From UMGS1883 sp045636425 (GTDB lineage: Bacteria; Bacillota; Clostridia; UMGS1883), in the NCBI GenBank assembly GCA_045636425.1, contig JAZTXM010000002.1, forward strand, positions 62,001 through 126,000: a DNA stretch of 64,000 nt, written 5' to 3'. Within the stretch, counting starts at the first letter, position 1; each line of letters opens with the position of its first letter. Made by a program: the position numbers and the translations under genes. The notes beneath the pieces are model-generated. The model did not search any database, was not told where the DNA came from, and saw only the letters and a program-made list of their open reading frames with translations. Below are positions 16,947 through 25,424 of the stretch, piece by piece.

Positions 16947-18249
16947 TGCTCATACCATTTCCTTTCTTGGGCATTACCACCGAAACGGCACACTGGGATT
17001 CGTTAAAGAGCTCGTCTATTCTATTTTGAGCATCCTCCAATGTAAGAGATTTGCATACATCTGCATAATCAAAAAGATTTACGCCCTTGTGATAAGCCAT
17101 CATATATTCGTTTCCAAGGCTTTCCACCTTGTCAAGAATTGCCATAAACTGACCGCAGAGGACTTTCTTTGCCCTTTCAAAGCTTTCCTTGTCTACGCCT
17201 TTATTCCTGGCTGTTCTTACGGTATCAAAGATTCTGTCCTTTACCTGGTCAATTTTCTCCGATTCGCCAAAAAATGCCGCATATCCGCAGCTTTCCTCGT
17301 ATTCATAAAAGGCGGAGAAGGTTTTATTTATTATACCTTCTTCATAAAGATTCTCATAAAACGAACTGCTTCTGCCGAAAAGAGTGCGGAGGAGGCACGT
17401 GGTAAGAACTTCTCTTTTAAGAATTTCATCACTGCATCCACCCGTAGCGTTGTCCTTAAATCCAATCATAAACATTGGTGTGGGAATATCAAATTCAGCC
17501 TCAATGCGGCTTTTATACACGTTCTTTCCCTCGGTGGGAAATACCTGTGTTATTTTTTCCTGCGAGGGAACAGGCTTAATATTCTTCTCCACACATTCCC
17601 AAAGCTTATCCTCGTCTATATTTCCGACGCAGATTAAAGCCATATTTGAGGGGTGGTAGAAGGTCTTATAGCACTTATAAAGAAGCTCGGGGGTGGTTTT
17701 CATAATATCGTCCACGCCTCCTGCTATGTTTATTCTCACGGGATGCTTTTCATACATTGCCTCAAGGCAGTTGTACATACAAGTCTGCTCTGCGTCATCC
17801 TCGTACATTTTAATTTCCTGTGCAATAATTCCCTTCTCTTTCTCCACGTTTTCCTCTGTAAAGTAGGGAGTTTGTACAAAGTTTAATAAAATTTCAAGAT
17901 TTTCAAAGAAGTAATCGGTACAGCTGAAAAGATAGTTTGTCACTCCAAAGCTTGTGAATGCATTGGCGCTTGCTCCGTACTTTGAAAAATCGTTAAAGGC
18001 ATTGCTTCCGTCAGGCTGTTCAAAAACCTTATGCTCCAAAAAATGTGCTATGCCGGGGGTAACACAGGTAACCTCGTTTTCTCCCGGAACTACAAACTGT
18101 GTGTTAACAGAACCGTATTTAGTGCTGAAGGTGGCATAGTTTTTCTTAAAGCCCTCTTTTTTTATAAGTATAACCTTAAGTCCGCTTTCGTGGGTAGCGG
18201 AATATATCGTTTCATTCAAACTGTCGTAGTGCTTACGTATAAATTCCAT
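16939..18249 (-). CDS. ymfH: M16 family zinc peptidase homologue, YmfH type
   Basis: A 436-aa insulinase-family (M16) protein. It has the inverted zinc motif HFLEH at about residues 69-73 and a downstream Glu (EKGIIAQEIKMYEDD) as third ligand, so it is the catalytically competent member of the pair. The upstream gene encodes the partner without HxxEH, the arrangement of ymfF-ymfH in Bacillus subtilis. Such pairs are named in current annotation as associated with EF-P 5-aminopentanol modification; their biochemical role is not settled. The ATG at 18249 follows the partner stop by one base and has a GGGGG-type site eight bases upstream, so the two are coupled. No signal peptide is seen, so it is probably cytoplasmic. 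Confidence 0.9.
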   Translation of the reverse strand: MEFIRKHYDSLNETIYSATHESGLKVILIKKEGFKKNYATFSTKYGSVNTQFVVPGENEVTCVTPGIAHFLEHKVFEQPDGSNAFNDFSKYGASANAFTSFGVTNYLFSCTDYFFENLEILLNFVQTPYFTEENVEKEKGIIAQEIKMYEDDAEQTCMYNCLEAMYEKHPVRINIAGGVDDIMKTTPELLYKCYKTFYHPSNMALICVGNIDEDKLWECVEKNIKPVPSQEKITQVFPTEGKNVYKSRIEAEFDIPTPMFMIGFKDNATGGCSDEILKREVLTTCLLRTLFGRSSSFYENLYEEGIINKTFSAFYEYEESCGYAAFFGESEKIDQVKDRIFDTVRTARNKGVDKESFERAKKVLCGQFMAILDKVESLGNEYMMAYHKGVNLFDYADVCKSLTLEDAQNRIDELFNESQCAVSVVMPKKGNGMSNE

Positions 18250-18250
18250 A

Positions 18251-19507
18251 TTACGCTTCCCCCTCCATATAATACACTGTGTCAAGCTTCATTCCTTTTG
18301 CAACTAAGATAATATCCTCTCTTGTTACCTTATTTACCATGTCAACCATCTTAGGTATGGAAATATCGGTTCCTAAAAGGAGCTGCATCATATAATATTC
18401 CTCCATGGAGGCGATGCTGTCAATGTTCGATTCATAGGCAGAGGTAAGCTGTTTTTTTGCAAATTCAATTTCTTCCTCCGTAAAATCTCCGCTTTCCATC
18501 ATTTCCTGCTGATGCATAATTTCATCATAAGCAGTCTTGAAGTTTTCAAATTCTACGCCACTGCGTACAATCATAATTTCTTTAAGACGGTCAACAGAGC
18601 TTCCCACATAATAGCAAAGGCTAAGCTTTTCACGTACATTGTTAAAGAGCTTACTTACCGCACTGCCTCCGAATATGGAGTTATACACAACAGTTTTGGC
18701 ATAGTCCTCGCGGCCCAAGCCCTCTTTGCACCGAAATCCCATGCAAAGCTTACCCTGGGTTACATCCATTTTATCTCTTACGCTTTTCACATCACCTTTT
18801 ACTTCCTTATGCACTTCTTTTGCGGGAGCTATCTCACGCTCATTAAGATTTGCCGCAAACTGAGAGGCTGAAAGCTTTGCGGCATCTTCATCAAAATTAC
18901 CTGTAAAGAAAATATCGATGCGGCTTTCGGAAAGCACTTTTTTATAATGGGCATAAAGCTCTTTTGTATCAATCTTTTCCAAATCCTCGATATATCCCAT
19001 GGGATTAACGCCGTAAGGCTCATCCTTACACATTTCCTCCTGAAGCCTTAAAACGCTGTAGGTCCTCTTGTCATTCTTCTGGGCTGAAATCGAATCTGCA
19101 ATATTTTTCTTTTCTATCCTTACTACATCATCAGAAAAGCCCTCGCCCGTTCCGCTGCACAGCACCAAATCATAAAGAAGCTTCATCGCTCTTTTAAAGT
19201 TTCCTTTTTCTCCCAAAGCGTTATCGCTGACGGACTGGACTCCTAATTTAATTATATGCCTCTCCCCGTACTTGCTTGCTCTTGCAATCATTTCTCCGCC
19301 GTAGAGATTTTCCAGCTCCTCGGAAATTTCACGTGCGGAGGGGAAATTTTTGCTCTGCATACGCATGGTTGCGGTTAAAAGAGTATTTAAGGTTACTTCT
19401 TCTCGGCTAAGAGGACGGTGTAAAAGCACACACGCTCTGAATGACTTAAACTTGTCATCCTTTAAGGTGTAGAGGTTTATCCCCTTTTTTAATTCAATTC
19501 TATCCAT
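18251..19507 (-). CDS. ymfF: M16 family peptidase-like protein without zinc motif, YmfF type
   Basis: A 418-aa M16-fold protein with the two-domain plan, including the C-terminal half-repeat with RIDIFFTGNFDEDAA and SKLFNNVREKLSLCYYVGSS. The HxxEH zinc motif expected near residue 50 is absent: LLTATMRMQSKNFPSAREI stands where it would be. It is therefore the non-catalytic partner of the next gene, as in mitochondrial-processing-peptidase-like heterodimers. The AGGGA site precedes the ATG at 19507. It is co-transcribed with ymfH and lgt. Assignment to the YmfF group rests on the gene pair and length. Confidence 0.87.
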   Translation of the reverse strand: MDRIELKKGINLYTLKDDKFKSFRACVLLHRPLSREEVTLNTLLTATMRMQSKNFPSAREISEELENLYGGEMIARASKYGERHIIKLGVQSVSDNALGEKGNFKRAMKLLYDLVLCSGTGEGFSDDVVRIEKKNIADSISAQKNDKRTYSVLRLQEEMCKDEPYGVNPMGYIEDLEKIDTKELYAHYKKVLSESRIDIFFTGNFDEDAAKLSASQFAANLNEREIAPAKEVHKEVKGDVKSVRDKMDVTQGKLCMGFRCKEGLGREDYAKTVVYNSIFGGSAVSKLFNNVREKLSLCYYVGSSVDRLKEIMIVRSGVEFENFKTAYDEIMHQQEMMESGDFTEEEIEFAKKQLTSAYESNIDSIASMEEYYMMQLLLGTDISIPKMVDMVNKVTREDIILVAKGMKLDTVYYMEGEA

Positions 19508-19564
19508 TAATATCCCTACCCTTACTGTCTCGGTTCTATGTACGGGGATATAAATCCCCTGATG

Positions 19565-19885
19565 TTATTTGTTGTTACTGTTGTTGCTGCTGTTGCTGTT
19601 GTTGCTGTTATTATTGTTATTGTTGTCTGTCTTGTTGCTGTCTGTCATATCATCAACAGCATTTTCCACGCCGTTTGCCGCATCATCCATAGCATCGGTT
19701 GCACCGTCTACCATGTCATTTGCACCATCTGCCATATCGTCTGCAGCACTGTTGTTACGGTCATCTTCAATGATTCCGTCTCCGTCCTGTACTACACCAT
19801 TATTGGTGTCGTCGTTTGCATCTCGGTTTCCGCATGCAGTAAAAAGAAGCATTACCGCAGCAAGCATACATATTAGCTTTTTCAT
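19565..19885 (-). CDS. Small Asn/Asp-rich lipoprotein
   Basis: A 106-aa predicted lipoprotein: MKKLICMLAAVMLLFTAC is a lipoprotein signal peptide with the lipobox LFTAC, lipidated at Cys18. The mature part is low in complexity. It has an acidic middle with repeats of the type DMADGANDMVDGATDAMDDAANG, which could form an amphipathic helix, and a tail made almost only of Asn and Ser (about residues 84-106) encoded by trinucleotide repeats. AAAGGA lies nine bases before the ATG. It sits 57 bases upstream of ymfF. I do not recognise a family; the tail may act as a spacer that presents the helix away from the membrane. Confidence 0.8.
   Translation of the reverse strand: MKKLICMLAAVMLLFTACGNRDANDDTNNGVVQDGDGIIEDDRNNSAADDMADGANDMVDGATDAMDDAANGVENAVDDMTDSNKTDNNNNNNSNNSNSSNNSNNK
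19567..19632. repeat. Trinucleotide (GTT/AAC-type) repeat tract
   Basis: The plus strand shows imperfect runs of GTT, GCT and ATT triplets. On the minus strand these encode the Asn/Ser tail of the lipoprotein. The repeat unit is three bases, so copy-number changes would keep the frame and alter only tail length. Confidence 0.8.
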
Positions 19886-19993
19886 TTTTCAAAATCCTTT
19901 CTATATTGGAATATACACCTATTGTTGCCCGATTTTTTGTAATTATCACAAAATTCATAAACATTTTCGAAGCTTTGTTCATAGATTAATATT

Positions 19994-20007
19994 GTAGGGC
20001 GACCTAC
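19994..20007. promoter_or_regulatory. Inverted repeat upstream of the Cys-rich peptide gene (possible operator)
   Basis: GTAGG-gcga-CCTAC lies about 44 bases before the start codon of the 43-residue peptide gene. It is not followed by a T-run, so it is not a terminator. A sigma-A promoter is not clear here. An operator role is a guess from position. Confidence 0.3.
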
Positions 20008-20050
20008 TTAATATAGATTTATTTTTCAAAATTGAAAGGAGCTACTTTTT

Positions 20051-20182
20051 ATGTGCTTTGGAAATAACAACAATGGTTGCGGTTGCGAATGGATTCTCTG
20101 GATTATCGTTATCGTAGTTATCCTTAACTGTGCCTGCGGTAACAGAAATAGCGACAATGGCTGCGGTTGTGGCTGCAACTAA
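20051..20182 (+). CDS. 43-residue Cys/Gly/Asn-rich membrane peptide
   Basis: A short plus-strand gene in a minus-strand stretch. The product begins MCFGNNNNGCGCEW, has a hydrophobic core ILWIIVIVVIL (about residues 15-25) long enough for a short membrane helix, and ends NGCGCGCN, with eight Cys in total. Support for a real gene is AAAGGAG nine bases before the ATG, a clean stop, and a strong terminator 22 bases later, so it forms its own transcript. The codon pattern and Cys clusters on both sides of the helix are not expected by chance. I do not recognise a family. It could be a small envelope or spore-coat peptide or a metal-binding peptide; none of these is shown. Confidence 0.7.
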   Translation: MCFGNNNNGCGCEWILWIIVIVVILNCACGNRNSDNGCGCGCN

Positions 20183-20203
20183 TTGATTCATAACAATTTC
20201 TAT

Positions 20204-20242
20204 AGTATCGTTCGTGAGGCATATGTCCTCACGGACGATACT
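20204..20242 (+). terminator. Terminator of the Cys-rich peptide gene
   Basis: A stem of about 16 bp (AGTATCGTTCGTGAGG with its complement, one G-U pair) around a 7-base loop, then six T residues on the plus strand. It also lies just beyond the rdgB stop on the other strand, but the T-run favours the plus direction. Confidence 0.9.
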
Positions 20243-20256
20243 TTTTTATCACAAGC

Positions 20257-20844
20257 TTAATTATATTCTTTTTCTTCAAGTTTTTTTGCAAAAATTTCGA
20301 GGGCTTTTCCTCGGTGGCTGATGGCATTTTTCTCTTCGGGAGAAATCTCTGCCATGGTTTTTTTATATTTTTCAATAAAAAATACAGGGTCGTAGCCAAA
20401 ACCGTTTTCACCCTTGGGTGAGTAATCAATTTTGCCCTCGCACTCTCCCCTTGCGGTGATTATGCCTTCATTTCCCACAAGAGTTATTACGCACACAAAT
20501 CTTGCACTGCGTTTTTCATCGGGAACATCTTCCATATTTTTAAGAAGCAATGCCGTTCTTCCCTTATCATCAAGCCCTTCTCCGCCGTAACGGGCACTGT
20601 ATATTCCAGGTTTTCCGTCCAAAGCGTCCACACAAAGACCGCTGTCGTCGGCAATTGCAGGAATTCCTGTGGCTTCAAAAATTGCCTTGGCTTTAAGATA
20701 CGAGTTTTCCTCAAAGGTCGTTCCCGTTTCCTCCACATCAATATCTACGCCTGCTTCCTCCTGGCTTATAATGTCAAAGCCTTTTAAAATTTCACCAAAT
20801 TCTCTGAGTTTGTTTTTATTTTTTGTTGCGGCTATTATTTTCAT
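20257..20844 (-). CDS. rdgB: dITP/XTP pyrophosphatase (RdgB/HAM1 family)
   Basis: House-cleaning enzyme (195 aa) that hydrolyses dITP, ITP and XTP to monophosphates and so keeps deaminated purines out of DNA. It has the N-terminal phosphate-binding stretch AATKNKNKLREF, the catalytic ADDSGLCVDAL segment with GIYSARYGG, and the C-terminal base-recognition motif GFGYDPVF...SHRGKALE. The length is normal. The start overlaps the stop of the upstream UPF0178 gene by 4 bases (ATGA). It is the last gene of the long minus-strand transcript coming from the polysaccharide locus. Confidence 0.96.
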   Translation of the reverse strand: MKIIAATKNKNKLREFGEILKGFDIISQEEAGVDIDVEETGTTFEENSYLKAKAIFEATGIPAIADDSGLCVDALDGKPGIYSARYGGEGLDDKGRTALLLKNMEDVPDEKRSARFVCVITLVGNEGIITARGECEGKIDYSPKGENGFGYDPVFFIEKYKKTMAEISPEEKNAISHRGKALEIFAKKLEEKEYN

Positions 20845-21278
20845 TTCTGTTCCTCCAGTATTTCTCTTAGTTTTTTTACAAAGCTTTCTGTTTGTTCCTT
20901 AGTTCTTTTTGAAGGTCCTTTTAACCTGCCTCCCGAATTTCTGATTTTTTTTGCAATAAACCGCTGCATTAAAAGGGAGTCAATGTTTGTGTCCGTATAT
21001 TCCATGCCGTTCTGATTAATTACCCTCGCCCCTTTAGATAGTGCCATTGCCGCTAAAGCATAGTCCTGACTGATTGCCAGATCGCCTTTCCCAAGCATAT
21101 TCACCAGTCTGAAATCGGCACTGTCACTGCCTTTTTCCACCACGATGGTCTGCACGCCTTCTTTTTCAATTCGGTGGGAGGTGTCACAGATTATGATACA
21201 TTCTTTTTTAAATTCACGGCAAAGCATAACCGTTTCGTTAACTACGGGACATGCATCTGCATCTATAAAAACCTTCAT
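20841..21278 (-). CDS. UPF0178 (YaiI/YqxD, DUF188) family protein
   Basis: A 145-aa member of UPF0178, recognised by its start KVFIDADACPVVNE, the CDTSHRIEKEGVQTIVVEKGSDSADFRL segment and DLAISQDYALA. The conserved acidic residues (DADA, DSAD, SQDYALA) recall PIN-like nuclease folds, but no activity is established for the family. It overlaps both neighbours by 4 bases (ABC-F upstream, rdgB downstream), so it is translated as part of one operon. Confidence 0.93.
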   Translation of the reverse strand: MKVFIDADACPVVNETVMLCREFKKECIIICDTSHRIEKEGVQTIVVEKGSDSADFRLVNMLGKGDLAISQDYALAAMALSKGARVINQNGMEYTDTNIDSLLMQRFIAKKIRNSGGRLKGPSKRTKEQTESFVKKLREILEEQK

Positions 21279-23176
21279 AATTCTTCAAGCTCCATACTGA
21301 GAGTTTCCCATTCTTCCATAAGTTTTATCTGTTCTTCCTCTTTTGCGGAAAGCTCACCGCTTAAAAGTGTTATTTTTTCATAGTCGCTGCCTGAGGAATT
21401 TATTTCTTCGTTCAGCCTTTCTATTTCAGCTTCACAGCTTTCGATTGCTTCTTCACACCGCTTAATTTTGCCCTCAAGCTTTCTTCGTTCACTTTGCTTT
21501 TGTTTTTGTTTTTGGTAATCGTTTGGTTCCTTTTTAGCTTTTTCTCCTGTTTCTTGTGAAGGCTCGGCGTTTACTGCAATTTTATTTACATAATCATCAT
21601 AATTCATATTATAGCAGTTTACCGTTCCTTTTTCAAAAGCAAGGATTTTATCCGCCATTTTATTTATTAAATAGCGGTCATGGCTGATAATGAATATAGT
21701 TCCCTCAAAATCCTCCATAGCCTGTTCCAAAGCTTCCTTCGAACGAATATCAAGGTGGTTTGTCGGCTCGTCAAGGAGAAGGAAATTTGCACCCGTCAGC
21801 ATAATTTCAAGAAGCGAGAGCCTTGCCTTTTCCCCTCCCGAAAGGGTATCGGTCATCTTAAACACATCGTCTCCACGGAACAAAAACGCCGCAAGAGCAT
21901 TCCTTATCTGCGTTCTGTCCATTTTGGGATAAACGTCCCAAAGCTCGCTTTCCACATCTTTGCCGCCCTGTATATCGCTTCTGTCCTGGTCATAATATGC
22001 ACAGTCGACATTTGTGCCGAAAAACACACTGCCGTCGGGAGCAGAAACAGTCCCCTTTATCATTTTATACAGGGTTGATTTTCCGCAACCGTTGGGTCCA
22101 AGCAAGAACACACGCTCACCGCGTTTTATTTCAAAATTTACATCGCGGAAGAGATGTTTATCACCATAGGTTTTTTCAAGATTTGTTACCTTAAGTACAT
22201 CGTTTCCGCTTTTTCTCTCTGCGGTGAAACGGAATCGAATTTTTGACGTATCCTCCTCGGGCTTTTCCAAAGTTTCCTGCAAGCGGTCAATGCTCTTTTG
22301 TTTATGCTCGGCGGTGCGTATATTTCGTTCGCGATTCCAGCGTTTTTGCTGCTCGATAATTCCCTCAATACGCTTAATTTCTGCCATTGTGTTTTCATAT
22401 TTATTTTGTGCCGCTTTTTTTACCTGCTCTTTTTTCGCAAGATAGGTGGTATACGAGCCTGTATAGCATGAAATTTTTCTATTCTCAAGCTCTATGGTTG
22501 TATTTGTTACTTTGTCAAGGAAATATCGGTCATGACTGATAACGATAAATGCCTTATTGCAGTTTTTGAGAAAGTCCTCCAAATACCTTACCGAATCAAT
22601 GTCAAGGTGGTTTGTCGGCTCATCAAGAAGAAGGAAATTCGCTTCTGAAAGCAGTGTTCTTGCCAAAGAAAGGCGTGTTTTCTGCCCGCCCGAAAGGCTG
22701 TTCATGGGAAGATTTAATTCGCTTTCCAAAAAGCCCAAGCCGAGAAGCATACTGCGTGTGCGGCTGCGAAATGTCAGCCCCTCGTCCCTGATATACTCGG
22801 TATTCAGTGCCTCCTGACGGTTTATGAGACGATTCGTATCCCCCTCCCCTTTTTCAAGAGCAAGGCGGATTACTTCCATTTCCCTTTCAATCTCAAAAAA
22901 ACGCGAAAAAACCTCCAGCGTATAATCATACGCCGTAAGGCTTTCCGATGTGGGGGGAGTCTGCTCCATTATTCCTATGCGGAGGTCGGAGGACTTTATA
23001 ATTTCACCCTCATAATCCTCTTCGCCTAAAATGGCACGAAACAGCGTGGTTTTCCCCACACCGTTTGAGCCGATAAATCCCATTTTTGTATTATTTTCTA
23101 TGTTAAACGATACATTTTCAAAAAGCACTCTTTCTCCAAAGCTTTTTGAAACATTATTAAGTGTAAGTAAGCTCAT
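21275..23176 (-). CDS. ABC-F family ATPase
   Basis: Soluble protein (633 aa) with two ABC domains and no membrane segments. Walker A motifs are GSNGVGKTT (about 36-44) and GPNGCGKST (near 360), signatures are LSGGQKTRLSLARTLL and LSGGEKARLSLLEIML, and both domains have LLLDEPTNHLDI. A charged linker of about 80 residues and a C-terminal coiled coil (about 545-630) match the YdiF/Uup-like ABC-F group, which act on the ribosome. Specific subgroup and any antibiotic-resistance role cannot be told from sequence alone. It overlaps the downstream UPF0178 gene and the upstream nucleotidyltransferase gene by 4 bases each. Confidence 0.95.
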   Translation of the reverse strand: MSLLTLNNVSKSFGERVLFENVSFNIENNTKMGFIGSNGVGKTTLFRAILGEEDYEGEIIKSSDLRIGIMEQTPPTSESLTAYDYTLEVFSRFFEIEREMEVIRLALEKGEGDTNRLINRQEALNTEYIRDEGLTFRSRTRSMLLGLGFLESELNLPMNSLSGGQKTRLSLARTLLSEANFLLLDEPTNHLDIDSVRYLEDFLKNCNKAFIVISHDRYFLDKVTNTTIELENRKISCYTGSYTTYLAKKEQVKKAAQNKYENTMAEIKRIEGIIEQQKRWNRERNIRTAEHKQKSIDRLQETLEKPEEDTSKIRFRFTAERKSGNDVLKVTNLEKTYGDKHLFRDVNFEIKRGERVFLLGPNGCGKSTLYKMIKGTVSAPDGSVFFGTNVDCAYYDQDRSDIQGGKDVESELWDVYPKMDRTQIRNALAAFLFRGDDVFKMTDTLSGGEKARLSLLEIMLTGANFLLLDEPTNHLDIRSKEALEQAMEDFEGTIFIISHDRYLINKMADKILAFEKGTVNCYNMNYDDYVNKIAVNAEPSQETGEKAKKEPNDYQKQKQKQSERRKLEGKIKRCEEAIESCEAEIERLNEEINSSGSDYEKITLLSGELSAKEEEQIKLMEEWETLSMELEEL

Positions 23177-24402
23177 AATTTCTCCGATTTTACCATGCCG
23201 AGTTTTTCAACCATATCCATTCGCCTTTTATGAATGGATGTATTTGTCTCATTCTCTTTAATAATTCCCATTTGTTTTAGAACAATCTCAATAATTCTGT
23301 GTATCCACCCGACGGGAAGCAGAATCGGGTACTTTTTCACATATGAGAACCGATTTTTCATTGATTTACAGCTCGGAAATATCATTCTGAAAGCACTATT
23401 TTCAGAATTAGTCAGTTTAAGCATTGAATGTCTGATATTACTGTTTCCGGAACGTCTTTTTGTATAGCATTCATAAAATTGCTGTCTGTCTTTTTCCGAC
23501 ACCGAAAAAAGCCCGCCTATTTCGCAGTCCTCCAGAAGCTCCTCCATCCCGTTACCCTCGGTAACTGCACCTTCAAAATCCATACCCCAGTACTTAACAC
23601 CAACACCTTTAACAACGGCTAAAAAATTATCATACCCAAGCTTTTTTATAAGAGCATTATACTTATCCCAATCAATCTGCTTCTCATACTTTTTCATATA
23701 TAAGAGCAAATCCATCATCTGTCGTACACCTGCTCCGTCATGGATAAGATGCTTTATAAGATGGGCGGTGAGGTAAATAAGTGCATCATTTATTCCGAGT
23801 GAATATGTTCCATCTTCAAGACGGACAAACTCCTCGTCATATGAGATTTCATCATTAAAAATAATTTTATCGGTAGCAATGCTGTAAAGTGCAACGTGCA
23901 CCTCTAAAAGCCCACCTACAGCGTGATAGGCTTTCATGTGATGGTCATTATTTGCACGTAAGTTTGTTTCATATCCAAGCTCGTTTAAAATTCCGATAAC
24001 CTGTTTTTCATCTTTTTCATCAATCAAAATGTCCATGTCGCTTGATATGCGAACCTCAGGCATATTATAAAGCTGTGCCACGGTTATCCCTTTTACAACG
24101 CAATATTTTATACCTGCTTTTTCTATCTTTTCAAGCGTCTTTAAATTAAACTCAACTTTTTGCACATTTCTTGCAATATTTGCAGTAAAGGTTTTTTCAA
24201 GATGTGCAAAAACCTCAGGCGGTATTTTTACTTCCCCTGAAATTATTTTCTCGCGTATTGGTGCATATACAACATCCCATACCTCCTGTGCAAGTGACAG
24301 TTCACGGATTTTGCTTAAGTTTTCACAATATTTAATATTTACTTCCCTTCCGGTAGCTGCTGCACCGAAAAGATAAAGCATGTTTTCAAATTCGTGTGTC
24401 AT
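23173..24402 (-). CDS. Nucleotidyltransferase-fold protein (NTP_transf_5 type)
   Basis: A 409-aa protein recognised as the uncharacterised nucleotidyltransferase family found in polysaccharide clusters. The core has CVVKGITVAQLY, then RISSDMDILIDEKD, which supplies the paired Asp residues of the nucleotidyltransferase fold, and later LEVHVALY. An all-helical C-terminal part follows (LTAHLIKHLIHDG...RQMMDLLLYMKKY). The substrate is unknown. Its start directly follows the stop of the UDP-glucuronate epimerase gene (TAA then ATG) and its end overlaps the ABC-F gene, so it bridges the polysaccharide genes and the housekeeping tail. Confidence 0.85.
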   Translation of the reverse strand: MTHEFENMLYLFGAAATGREVNIKYCENLSKIRELSLAQEVWDVVYAPIREKIISGEVKIPPEVFAHLEKTFTANIARNVQKVEFNLKTLEKIEKAGIKYCVVKGITVAQLYNMPEVRISSDMDILIDEKDEKQVIGILNELGYETNLRANNDHHMKAYHAVGGLLEVHVALYSIATDKIIFNDEISYDEEFVRLEDGTYSLGINDALIYLTAHLIKHLIHDGAGVRQMMDLLLYMKKYEKQIDWDKYNALIKKLGYDNFLAVVKGVGVKYWGMDFEGAVTEGNGMEELLEDCEIGGLFSVSEKDRQQFYECYTKRRSGNSNIRHSMLKLTNSENSAFRMIFPSCKSMKNRFSYVKKYPILLPVGWIHRIIEIVLKQMGIIKENETNTSIHKRRMDMVEKLGMVKSEKL

Positions 24403-25410
24403 TTATTTCACTCCGTAGTATTCAAAATACCATTTTGCAAATTTGCCGAGGCCTTCTTCAATTGAGGTAGATGGCTTAAAATCAAAATCCTGCTGAAGCT
24501 CGCTCACATCTGCATACGTCTGATAAACGTCACCGGGCTGCATGGGCAAAAATTCTTTTTCTGCAGTTTTGCCGATAGCCTTTTCCAGAGTTTCTATAAA
24601 GTACATCAGTTTTTCGGGATTATTGTTACCAATGTTGTAAACCTTAGCCTGATCTCCGTTTTCATCAGGCTTGGGTGGATTCAGCAGCATGTTCATAATC
24701 CCCTGAACAATATCGTCAACATAGGTGAAATCACGGTACATATCTCCGTTATTGAATATTTTTATTGCTTCGCCGCTTAGTATTTTCTTTGTGAAAGAGA
24801 AATATGCCATATCGGGTCTTCCGTAGGGACCGTATACGGTAAAGAAACGAAGTCCCGTCGAGGGGAATTTATACAAATGGCTGTAGGTAAATGCCATAAG
24901 CTCATTCGATTTTTTGGTAGCGGCATAAAGGCTTATGGGATGGTCAACATTATCATCCGTTGAAAAAGGAGTTTTCTTCTGATTGCCATATACAGATGAG
25001 CTTGATGCATATATGAGGTGTTCCACTTTATGATGGCGGCACGCCTCAAGAATATTGTAAAAGCCTATGATATTGCTTTCAATATATGCATCGGGATTAT
25101 CAATAGAATATCTCACCCCTGCCTGTGCCGCAAGATTAACAATAATCTGAGGATTGTATTTTACAAAAATGTTTTCAATAGCCTCTTTATCGGCAAGATT
25201 TCCTTTTATAAAAGTGAACTTTTCATATTTATTGAGAATTTCAAGACGGCTTTCCTTAAGAGAAACCTCATAATAATCATTAAGATTATCGAATCCGATT
25301 ACTTCGCCGCCTTCTTCGAGAATTCTTTTACTAAGGTGAAATCCGATAAACCCTGCTGCACCTGTAACAAGTATTTTTTTACTACCATCATATTTCTTAA
25401 AGTTTGCCAT
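24403..25410 (-). CDS. NAD-dependent epimerase, probable UDP-glucuronate 4-epimerase
   Basis: Extended short-chain dehydrogenase (335 aa) with the NAD motif TGAAGFIGFHLS, the active-site SSSSVYG and the YxxxK element YAATKKS. The stretches GFDNLNDYYEVSLK, NLAAQAGVRYSIDNP and GPYGRPDMAYFSFTKKI are typical of UDP-glucuronate 4-epimerases (LpsL/CapI/GAE type), which interconvert UDP-GlcA and UDP-GalA. The gene for UDP-glucose dehydrogenase lies immediately upstream, supplying UDP-GlcA. The ATG at 25410 has AGGAG eight bases upstream; an earlier in-frame start at 25428 lies across the upstream stop. Confidence 0.92.
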   Translation of the reverse strand: MANFKKYDGSKKILVTGAAGFIGFHLSKRILEEGGEVIGFDNLNDYYEVSLKESRLEILNKYEKFTFIKGNLADKEAIENIFVKYNPQIIVNLAAQAGVRYSIDNPDAYIESNIIGFYNILEACRHHKVEHLIYASSSSVYGNQKKTPFSTDDNVDHPISLYAATKKSNELMAFTYSHLYKFPSTGLRFFTVYGPYGRPDMAYFSFTKKILSGEAIKIFNNGDMYRDFTYVDDIVQGIMNMLLNPPKPDENGDQAKVYNIGNNNPEKLMYFIETLEKAIGKTAEKEFLPMQPGDVYQTYADVSELQQDFDFKPSTSIEEGLGKFAKWYFEYYGVK

Positions 25411-25424
25411 TACTCTTTCTCCTA

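Noticed and set aside
18251..19507. YmfF-like gene considered as a broken peptidase because the zinc motif is missing
   Set aside because: The frame is intact and non-catalytic partners are normal in such M16 pairs, so it is not a pseudogene.
19544..19559. Inverted repeat GGGGAT-ATAA-ATCCCC between ymfF and the lipoprotein gene
   Set aside because: Short stem with no T-run on either strand; chance occurrence or minor RNA structure.
19569..19997. Plus-strand Leu-rich frame opposite the lipoprotein gene
   Set aside because: The Leu run is just the complement of the Asn/Ser triplet repeats; the minus-strand frame has signal peptide, lipobox and ribosome site.
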